Assembly (NCBI GenBank): GCA_014378345.1
Contig: JACMNW010000302.1
Span: forward strand, 1-5,291
Origin: Pseudorhodobacter sp.
GTDB taxonomy: Bacteria; Pseudomonadota; Alphaproteobacteria; Rhodobacterales; Rhodobacteraceae
DNA length: 5,291 nucleotides
Direction of reading: 5' to 3'
The notes under the pieces were generated by a model, which worked only from the letters and a program-made list of their open reading frames with translations, did no database searches and was not told the origin of the DNA. Shown here piece after piece: positions 1-4,874 of this stretch (its first letter is position 1; each line of letters begins with the position of its first letter). Both the position numbers and the translations under genes were made by a program.

Positions 1-833
1 CCACCTGCGCCATCCCAGTTGGAGCCGGGGAAGCCTAGCATGCCGCCCAGAAGGCCTTTGTCTGGGCGGGTTTCGGTGAGCCACGTGCCGTTTGAGTGGC
101 GGGCGAGCCAGAGGGTGCCGGTTCGGATTGGTTTTGTTGGTTTCGGGGTTTTGCGGGGAAGTGTGGATTGGGTGTTTTCGGCGCGGGCTTCACAGGGGGC
201 TATCCATGGGCAGATCGCGCAGGCGGGGTTGCGGGGGGTGCAGATGGTGGCACCAAGGTCCATTACGGCTTGGGCGTAGTCGCCGGGTCTTGTGCGCGGG
301 GTCAGGGCGGCGGCAAGGGCGGTGAGGGCGGGTTTGGCGGCGGGGAGCGGGGTTTGGATGTTGTAAAGCCGGGCCATGACCCGTTCTACATTGCCATCGA
401 CCACAGTGGCGGGTTCGTCGAAGGCGATGCTGGCGATGGCGGCGGGCGTGTAGGGTCCGATGCCGGGGAGGGTTTGTAGTATAGCGGCCGTCTTGGGGAA
501 CTGGCCGTTGTGGTGGGTGACAACGGCGCGGGCGCAGGCCAGCAGGTTACGCGCACGGGCGTAGTAGCCAAGGCCGGCCCATTCGCCCATCACATCGGCA
601 TCTGGTGCGGCGGCCAAGGCCTGCACTGTGGGCCAGCGGGTAGTGAAGCGGTGGAAATAGGCACGCACGGCGGCGACGGTGGTTTGTTGCAACATCACCT
701 CGGACAGCCAGATGCGGTAGGGATCGGGTTTTATACCTTTTGCGCGGTCGGCGGGCGGGGTGCGCCATGGCATGATGCGGGCGTTGGCATCGTACCACTT
801 TAGCAAGATTGTTGAGAGATCGGCATCACGCAA
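1..833 (-). CDS. mutY: A/G-specific adenine DNA glycosylase MutY (C-terminus cut off by window edge)
   Basis: MutY removes adenine mispaired with 8-oxoguanine or guanine, as part of the oxidised-guanine (GO) repair system. About 277 residues are visible and read without a frameshift from 833 to the left edge. Visible landmarks are WLSEVMLQQT (about 42-51, with Glu45 in the place of the catalytic Glu), the helix-hairpin-helix LPGIGPYTPAAI (122-133), VVDGNVERV (144-152, with catalytic Asp146), and the iron-sulfur cysteines 198, 205, 208 and 214 in the spacing C-x6-C-x2-C-x5-C. After these comes the beginning of the NUDIX-like C-terminal domain that reads 8-oxoG (around LLGGMLGFPGSNW). E. coli MutY is about 350 residues, so roughly 70-80 are missing. 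The start is inferred as TTG at 833-831: an in-frame TAA lies two codons upstream (839-837) and GGGGGA sits 7 bases upstream. It is transcribed divergently from the DUF721 gene. Identity is very secure; the start codon is moderately so. Confidence 0.97.
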   Translation of the reverse strand, partial: MRDADLSTILLKWYDANARIMPWRTPPADRAKGIKPDPYRIWLSEVMLQQTTVAAVRAYFHRFTTRWPTVQALAAAPDADVMGEWAGLGYYARARNLLACARAVVTHHNGQFPKTAAILQTLPGIGPYTPAAIASIAFDEPATVVDGNVERVMARLYNIQTPLPAAKPALTALAAALTPRTRPGDYAQAVMDLGATICTPRNPACAICPWIAPCEARAENTQSTLPRKTPKPTKPIRTGTLWLARHSNGTWLTETRPDKGLLGGMLGFPGSNWDGAG

Positions 834-918
834 TCTTTATTCCCCCGGAGCGGCCATTGCACTGGATTGAATAGTGCTGGCGCTGATATAGGTAGGACGA
901 AGTTCTGGAAAGGAACAG
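834..918. promoter_or_regulatory. Divergent promoter region between mutY and the DUF721 gene
   Basis: These 85 bases must hold the start signals of both divergent transcripts. On the plus strand, TGATATAGG at 884-892 resembles an extended -10 element, but no good -35 box lies at the right distance. A perfect 5-base inverted repeat, GCACT (859-863) and AGTGC (873-877) with 9 bases between the arms, lies near the middle and could be an operator, though an element this short may be chance. AGGA at 911-914 is the likely ribosome binding site for the ATG at 919. I see no strong sigma70 consensus on either strand. Confidence 0.4.
841..846 (-). promoter_or_regulatory. Ribosome binding site supporting the TTG start of mutY
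   Basis: On the minus strand the sequence reads GGGGGA, then 7 bases, then TTG at 833-831. No ATG or GTG is possible further upstream, because an in-frame TAA lies at 839-837. The first in-frame ATG downstream is codon 21, inside the conserved start of the glycosylase domain. The purine-rich site at good spacing therefore decides for TTG. Confidence 0.6.
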
Positions 919-1443
919 ATGCCGCGCCCGCCTATTCCAACGGCTAAACCGACACGCCGGATGCGCGGGTTTGAACCAGCGGCGGGGCTGGTGCGCGACC
1001 CTATTCGGGCGGCGGGAGAAAAGCGCGGCTTCGCAGTGGCGCGACTGTTAACCCATTGGGCGGAAATTGTGGGCGAGGATCTGGCGGGCTGCACGCGGCC
1101 TGTGAAGGTTGGCTATGCGCAGGGCGGTATGGGTGCGACGCTGACGCTGCTTACATCGGGGGCGGTGGCACCGATGGTTGAGATGCAGAAGGATGTGATT
1201 AAGGCTAAGGTCAACGCTTGTTATGGCTATGCCGCGATTTCGCGGATTGCGTTGACGCAGACAGCATCCACCGGATTTGCGGAGGGGCAGGCAGAGTTTC
1301 GCCCAGCGCCAAAGTTGGCGAAGGTTGCCGTTGATCCGGCGGTTTTGGCGAAGGCGGCTGAAACTGCGGGCGGTGTGCAGGATACGGGTTTACGCGATGC
1401 ACTTGCATTGCTGGCGCAGAATGTTTTAACGCGGACGAAATGA
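919..1443 (+). CDS. DUF721 domain protein, DciA-like
   Basis: A 174-residue protein of the DUF721 family. Members such as DciA act as loaders or partners of the replicative helicase DnaB in bacteria without DnaC; whether this alphaproteobacterial version does the same is inference. The DUF721 core runs from about residue 18 to 115. It includes the LLTHWAEIVGEDLA segment (43-56, with the family's conserved Trp at 47), the RPVKV strand (60-64), an amphipathic stretch ending in an Asn-containing helix (KAKVNACYGY, 95-104), and ISRIALT (107-113). The basic, Pro/Arg-rich N-terminus (1-16) and the Ala-rich C-terminal tail (about 120-174) are less conserved. There is no signal peptide or membrane segment, so it is cytoplasmic. 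The ATG at 919 has AGGA 4 bases upstream. Its TGA overlaps the ATG of the dsbA-like gene, implying co-transcription and translational coupling. Confidence 0.85.
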   Translation: MPRPPIPTAKPTRRMRGFEPAAGLVRDPIRAAGEKRGFAVARLLTHWAEIVGEDLAGCTRPVKVGYAQGGMGATLTLLTSGAVAPMVEMQKDVIKAKVNACYGYAAISRIALTQTASTGFAEGQAEFRPAPKLAKVAVDPAVLAKAAETAGGVQDTGLRDALALLAQNVLTRTK

Positions 1444-2105
1444 TGAAAAGGGTTGATCTGATGGTTACGAAATTTGGGCTGGCGGCATTGTCTGTTGTTC
1501 TCGCGACCGGTTTTGGTGGGCTGTCGGGTGGATCAGCCTTTGCTGAAACCGCAACGCCGCCTGTGGCTGCAACGGCCATCACTGTTCCCGATATGATCAT
1601 CGGCAACAAAGACAGCAAAGTGACGCTGATGGAATATGCCAGCTTCACTTGCCCGCATTGCGCGCAGTTTCATCAGGACGTGTTCAAGCAGTTGAAGAAA
1701 GATTACATCGACACCGGCAAGATCAAGTTTGTTTACCGCGAGGTGTATTTTGATCGCTACGGGCTTTGGGCCGCGATGATTGCGCGCTGCGGCGGAGAGA
1801 TGCGGTATTTCGGAATATCTGACATTCTGCTGTCAACGCAAAAGGAATGGGCAGGGACTGATGATCCGGCGGTAGTGGTGGAAAACTTGAAAAAGATCGG
1901 CCGTACGGCGGGCATGGACGATGCCGCGATGGGCGTGTGTCTGGACAATGCCGATATGGCGCAGGCGATGGTGACGGCCTACCAGACCAATTCCGAGGCG
2001 GATAAGGTGGAAGGCACGCCGACGCTGTTGGTGAACGGGGTTAAATATACCAACATGCCCTATGACGAGTTGAAGGCAATTCTGGACGCGGAACTGGCGA
2101 AATAA
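1440..2105 (+). CDS. Periplasmic DsbA-family thiol:disulfide oxidoreductase
   Basis: A 221-residue secreted thioredoxin-fold protein that probably introduces disulfide bonds into exported proteins and would be reoxidised by a DsbB-type partner not seen here. The signal peptide covers about residues 1-35: a basic start (MMKR), a hydrophobic core around 12-28, and a likely cleavage after SAFA, before Glu36. The active site is CPHC at 71-74, the DsbA-type CPxC dipeptide, within EYASFTCPHCAQF. The cis-proline loop is EGTPTLLVNG (191-200, Pro194). Two further cysteines, 117 and 167, lie in the helical insertion and may pair, as in Wolbachia alpha-DsbA1. The start overlaps the DUF721 stop (ATGATGA). 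ATG at 1443 is equally possible, and ATG at 1461, preceded by AAAGGG, would still leave a usable signal sequence. The family is sure; the symbol dsbA is not assigned because several paralogues occur in this group. Confidence 0.93.
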   Translation: MMKRVDLMVTKFGLAALSVVLATGFGGLSGGSAFAETATPPVAATAITVPDMIIGNKDSKVTLMEYASFTCPHCAQFHQDVFKQLKKDYIDTGKIKFVYREVYFDRYGLWAAMIARCGGEMRYFGISDILLSTQKEWAGTDDPAVVVENLKKIGRTAGMDDAAMGVCLDNADMAQAMVTAYQTNSEADKVEGTPTLLVNGVKYTNMPYDELKAILDAELAK

Positions 2106-2127
2106 GCTGATTTTGGCAGGTTAAAGC

Positions 2128-2158
2128 GGCGGTCTTTGGACCGCCCTTTTTTTGTTTT
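2128..2158 (+). terminator. Rho-independent terminator after the dsbA-like gene
   Basis: The stem GGCGGTC (2128-2134) pairs perfectly with GACCGCC (2139-2145) around a TTTG loop. One C follows, then seven T (2147-2153), G and four T (2155-2158). It starts 22 bases after the TAA at 2103-2105. On the minus strand the same hairpin is followed only by a weak run (GCTTTAA), so it should act mainly on the plus-strand transcript. The end of the T tract overlaps the lpxK stop codon (2159-2157). Confidence 0.92.
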
Positions 2159-3149
2159 ACAGGCCCAGTTTTGTCAGCCCTTCGTCCAGCGGCGACCAGT
2201 CTTGCAGCTGCAGACGCACGGGCAGGGTAAGTCCCTCAGTACGAAAGCTGTCTGGCAGGCGGATGGCATCTTTTTCGGTTGTGACAAGCTGGGCATGCAG
2301 CGTATTTGCCTGCGTGTGTAGTCGCTGCATCAAGGCAGGGGTTAGCGGCTGGTGATCGTCCAGCGCGATGGTGGCGGCTATGGTTGCGCCTTCGCCCCGC
2401 AGGGTGGTGAAGAACTTTTCCGGGTGGCCGATGCCTGCAAAGGCCAGCACGCGCAGGCCGTGCCAATCCATGCCCATTTTGAGCGGGGCCAAGTGACCCG
2501 TCAGGTGCGGCAGAGTGATGTTTGAGCCCCACAGAGCATTGAACCGATTTTGGTTCGGGGGTGTTCCGATGGACAGCAGGAAATCGGCGCGAGCAAGGCC
2601 TGTGTTTATGGGTTCGCGAAGTGGGCCCGCGGGGATGCAGCAACCATTGCCGAAGCCCTGCCCTGCATCAACCACGATGATCGACAGGGATTTGCTGACG
2701 CTGGAGTTTTGAAAGCCGTCATCCAGCACGATGGCGGTGGCCCCGGCTTGTTCGGCGGCTTTAACCCCAGCGGCGCGGTCTTTTGACACCCAGGTGGGGG
2801 CGAAAGCGGCGAGCAGAAGGGGTTCATCCCCTACATCGGCGGCAGTATGGCGCGCGGGATCAACGCGGATGGGGCCGGACATGCGCCCGCCATAGCCGCG
2901 TGAGACGATGTGCACCGAACCGTGACCGCGCTGGGCAAGCCGTTCAATCAGGGCGATGGTGGTGGGGGTTTTGCCAGTGCCGCCAGCGTTGAGGTTGCCG
3001 ATGCAGATCACCGGGATTTTTGCGGTGTAGCCCGGTGTTTGCAGGCGGCGGGCGGTGGCTGCAGCATAAACTCCGCCCAAGGGTGAAAGTATGCGTGCCA
3101 TTATGCCAGGCTGATCGGGCGCGTTTGCCCAAAAGGCGGGCGGGCGCAT
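2157..3149 (-). CDS. lpxK: Tetraacyldisaccharide 4'-kinase LpxK
   Basis: LpxK phosphorylates the 4' position of the tetraacyldisaccharide 1-phosphate to give lipid IVA, the late ATP-dependent step of lipid A synthesis at the cytoplasmic face of the inner membrane. The protein has 330 residues, normal for the family (E. coli 328). Visible in order: an N-terminal amphipathic membrane-associating helix (about 16-36), a P-loop within GNLNAGGTGKTP (51-62), SRGYGG (83-88), VGDEP (106-110), DDGFQ (143-147), PAGPLREP (173-180), FAGIGHPEKFF (237-247), DDHQPL (264-269) and TTEKDAIRLP (290-299). All the diagnostic motifs are present, so the enzyme should be active. Its ATG overlaps the TGA of the upstream WaaA-like gene by one base (TGATG), and I see no strong ribosome binding site, so translational coupling is likely. 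It is the last gene of the minus-strand unit. Confidence 0.97.
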   Translation of the reverse strand: MRPPAFWANAPDQPGIMARILSPLGGVYAAATARRLQTPGYTAKIPVICIGNLNAGGTGKTPTTIALIERLAQRGHGSVHIVSRGYGGRMSGPIRVDPARHTAADVGDEPLLLAAFAPTWVSKDRAAGVKAAEQAGATAIVLDDGFQNSSVSKSLSIIVVDAGQGFGNGCCIPAGPLREPINTGLARADFLLSIGTPPNQNRFNALWGSNITLPHLTGHLAPLKMGMDWHGLRVLAFAGIGHPEKFFTTLRGEGATIAATIALDDHQPLTPALMQRLHTQANTLHAQLVTTEKDAIRLPDSFRTEGLTLPVRLQLQDWSPLDEGLTKLGL

Positions 3150-4345
3150 CAGATATCGCCATCGATTATGCGGCGGATCAAAGTGATGACGCGGTCTGTC
3201 ACCTCAGCCCCGTCAGATGCCACACGCCACGCGGCGTTGGCCAAGTGTGCGGCGCGGTCCGGGTCCAACAGTTCTGAAAGGGCGCGGGTCAGGTCTGCTG
3301 GCGATGTGACAGCGCGCAAGGCGTTTGCTGCGCTTAATCTGCCAAATTCAAGGCCAAATTCGCCCGGCCTTGACCCGCCGATCAGGGATGATCCGAGTGC
3401 CGCCCCTTCCATCGGATTTCGTAGGCAGCCTGTACCAAGCAAACTGCCGCCCAGAAAGGTGATTGACGCAAGGCGGTACCAGAGGCCCAGTTCAGCGGGG
3501 CTATCGGCGATCAACACCTCGACCTCTGGTTCTGGTTCTTCGTCCGCCGCGCGCAATGCGACGTTCCAGCCGGTGCTTTGTTCGATTTTTGCGGCCAAGG
3601 CTTCGGCCTGTTTTGCGGTTTGCGGAACCACGATCAGCAGCAAGCGGTGCGACATACGCAGGGTGGCGCTGTGGGCCGCGATAATGGCGTCCTCTTCTGC
3701 TTCGGCCAGCCCGGCGACCAGCCATGCCGGGCGGGTGGCCATCACTTCGGCCAACGAGGCGCGTTCAGCTTCGGTATGGGCCAAGACGGTGCTTTTTTCC
3801 TCCATTCTGCCCGCAACTTCAACGGCTTTAGCGAAGGCACCGGCTTTGCGAAAGGCGCGGGCGGAAGGTTCGTCCAGCGTCAGAATATGGGGAATGGTAT
3901 TCAGCAGGCTGCGGGCAAGGCCGGGATACCACCCTTCGCGGGACCGCAAAAGATAGGGCATGCGACCCTGCACCATGATCACGGGGATTTGTTGATCAGC
4001 CGCTTCGTGCAGAAGTGCCGGGCGCAATTCGCCGTCGGCAAGGATGGCCATTTCGGGCCGCCAATGGGCGAGGAACGCCTTGGTATCGGCAGGCGTGTCG
4101 TGGGGTATAGTGTCTTGCAGCACACCTTTAGGCAGGGGCAAAGGCACCGGGCAAGTGATCAGCACGTTGTACCCATCATCAAACGCCAGTCTGCGGGCCA
4201 GTTCCAGCATGGGCGATGCCTGATCTGGCCCCGGCACATGCAGCCACACCAGACGCCCATTTGGGCGCGCCGCGCGCGCAGCGGATGGGGCCGCATCACG
4301 CCGGTTGGCAAGGTTATAAAGTGTCAGCCCAAGCGAGTATGCCAT
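3149..4345 (-). CDS. Kdo-transferase (WaaA/KdtA)-like glycosyltransferase, divergent active site
   Basis: A 398-residue protein with the two-domain GT-B architecture of WaaA, which adds Kdo from CMP-Kdo to lipid IVA. The N-terminal domain (about 30-190) has LVWLHVPG (32-39), ILADGELRPALL (101-112, matching the METELWPN region) and LTLDEPSARAFRKAGA (155-170). The C-terminal domain has VEVLIADSPAELGLWY (275-290, matching the VDTMGELG region) and FLGGSLLGTGCLRNPMEGAALG (297-318, matching GGHNPLEPAALG). Several positions conserved in characterised WaaA differ: the HxxSxGE motif reads HVPGPDQ, so Gln42 stands where the catalytic Glu is expected; the STHxGEE motif reads GLAEAEE; and the VPR motif reads VPQ (Gln242). 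The N-terminal membrane anchor is also much reduced. It may be a lineage-specific Kdo transferase or a paralogue with another role. An in-frame TAA four codons upstream (4360-4358) leaves the ATG at 4345 as the first possible start. No strong ribosome binding site is visible. Confidence 0.85.
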   Translation of the reverse strand: MAYSLGLTLYNLANRRDAAPSAARAARPNGRLVWLHVPGPDQASPMLELARRLAFDDGYNVLITCPVPLPLPKGVLQDTIPHDTPADTKAFLAHWRPEMAILADGELRPALLHEAADQQIPVIMVQGRMPYLLRSREGWYPGLARSLLNTIPHILTLDEPSARAFRKAGAFAKAVEVAGRMEEKSTVLAHTEAERASLAEVMATRPAWLVAGLAEAEEDAIIAAHSATLRMSHRLLLIVVPQTAKQAEALAAKIEQSTGWNVALRAADEEPEPEVEVLIADSPAELGLWYRLASITFLGGSLLGTGCLRNPMEGAALGSSLIGGSRPGEFGLEFGRLSAANALRAVTSPADLTRALSELLDPDRAAHLANAAWRVASDGAEVTDRVITLIRRIIDGDI

Positions 4346-4357
4346 TGCGTGCGACGC

Positions 4358-4603
4358 TTATTCGCCGTGATCAGGCGTGCCGGAGCCAGCGGTTTCTTCG
4401 TCGCGCAAGCGGTGGATATTGGCGATGAAATACCGGGTATGGGCATTGTCGACGGTACGCTGTGCTTCGGCCTTCCAGGCCACAAAGGCGGTGGCATAAT
4501 CCGGGAACAGGCCGACCACATGCAGGGCAGCGACGTCTTTGAACACGTTCTTCGTGGGCGATACCAATTCGCCACCAAAGACGAGGTGAAGGCGCTGTGT
4601 CAT
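4358..4603 (-). CDS. DUF4170 small protein of unknown function
   Basis: An 81-residue protein that I recognise as DUF4170, a small alphaproteobacterial family of unknown function. Recognisable pieces are MTQRLHLVFGGEL at the start, FKDVAALHVVGLFPDY (21-36), the AWKAEAQ segment (42-48) and TVDNAHTRYFI (50-60). The last dozen residues are polar and poorly conserved. There is no signal peptide, membrane segment or cysteine pair, so it is probably a soluble cytoplasmic protein. The ATG at 4603 is chosen because AAGGA (4616-4612) lies 8 bases upstream and the conserved sequence begins there; the frame stays open to 4780, but that extension is rich in Arg, Pro and Cys and looks non-coding. It precedes the WaaA-like gene by only 12 bases, in the same reading frame, with one TAA between them. 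Co-transcription with waaA-like and lpxK suggests, but does not prove, a role in LPS or envelope assembly. Confidence 0.85.
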   Translation of the reverse strand: MTQRLHLVFGGELVSPTKNVFKDVAALHVVGLFPDYATAFVAWKAEAQRTVDNAHTRYFIANIHRLRDEETAGSGTPDHGE

Positions 4604-4611
4604 TACGGGAA

Positions 4612-4618
4612 TCCTTTT
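4612..4618 (-). promoter_or_regulatory. Ribosome binding site of the DUF4170 gene
   Basis: On the minus strand AAAAGGA ends 8 bases before the ATG at 4603-4601. It is the best Shine-Dalgarno sequence in the three-gene minus-strand unit. It favours this start over the longer open frame that runs up to 4780. Confidence 0.65.
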
Positions 4619-4824
4619 GGCAATGCTGCGCCGCACTTTAAAGCGACGGGGGCAAAAGGGAAATGCGGATTTCGGGGGCGTTTCACAAGTTGTTTCAGAT
4701 GTGATCAGCGACCGGGGTCGACTAAGGCATTTGCGCCTGCCCCTATACAGGCCGGGCGTTTGTCTGTATGTGCCGCGCACGGCCCGAGGATTCCGGGGTG
4801 TCTGGCAGGGAGGCCACGACGCTA

Positions 4825-4830
4825 AAGGGG
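4825..4830 (+). promoter_or_regulatory. Ribosome binding site supporting the GTG start of the helicase gene
   Basis: AAGGGG lies 6 bases upstream of an in-frame GTG at 4837. The alternative ATG at 4891, closer to where homologues usually begin, has only a weak GGG 5 bases upstream. This favours GTG, but the hairpin over the GTG leaves the choice open. Confidence 0.5.
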
Positions 4831-4835
4831 AATAA

Positions 4836-4874
4836 GGTGCCGGCCAAACCTGGCACCACTGGCGCAGATGCGCC
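4836..4874 (+). repeat. Two consecutive hairpins at the helicase translation start
   Basis: Hairpin 1: GGTGCCGG (4836-4843) pairs with CTGGCACC (4850-4857), 8 base pairs including one G-T (G-U in RNA) pair, around a 6-base loop. The candidate GTG start (4837-4839) is inside the 5' arm. Hairpin 2: GGCGCA (4861-4866) and TGCGCC (4869-4874) are perfect inverted arms 2 bases apart, so in RNA probably a 5-base-pair stem with a 4-base loop. Neither is followed by a T run, so they are not ordinary terminators. Depending on the true start they lie in the first codons or in the 5' leader. Confidence 0.6.

Larger units (their letters stand above)
4604..4836. promoter_or_regulatory. Divergent intergenic region between DUF4170 and the helicase gene
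   Basis: This stretch of about 230 bases should carry the promoters of both the LPS unit (minus) and the helicase (plus). I find no convincing gene in it. The open frame continuing upstream of DUF4170 has an unusual residue composition and resembles no family I know. An inverted repeat CGACC (4709-4713) and GGTCG (4716-4720), with two bases between the arms, lies near the middle and could be a protein-binding site. TATACA at 4744-4749 resembles a -10 element for the helicase, but no -35 sequence lies at the proper distance. The promoters cannot be placed by eye with confidence. Confidence 0.4.

Noticed and set aside
96..479. Plus-strand open frame of 127 codons with a Gly-rich translation
   Set aside because: It is antisense to mutY across its catalytic Asp and iron-sulfur region. 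The Gly-rich composition comes from the opposite strand's Pro/Ala codons.
1211..1648. Minus-strand open frame of 145 codons crossing the DUF721/dsbA junction
   Set aside because: It is antisense to two recognisable genes, with no family resemblance and no ribosome binding site that I can see.
3168..3956. A 262-codon plus-strand open frame inside the waaA-like gene
   Set aside because: Ser/Arg/Ala-rich low-complexity translation, antisense to the conserved C-terminal glycosyltransferase domain. It is a shadow frame.
4604..4780. N-terminal extension of DUF4170 up to an ATG at 4780
   Set aside because: The extra 59 residues are rich in Arg, Pro and Cys and unlike the family. A good ribosome binding site and the conserved N-terminus both point to the ATG at 4603.
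3578..4825. A 415-codon open frame on the plus strand, antisense to the waaA-like and DUF4170 genes
   Set aside because: It lies opposite two genes with clear family matches. Its translation is rich in Gly, Gln, His and Cys without recognisable domains, as expected when G+C-rich codons of the real gene are read on the other strand.
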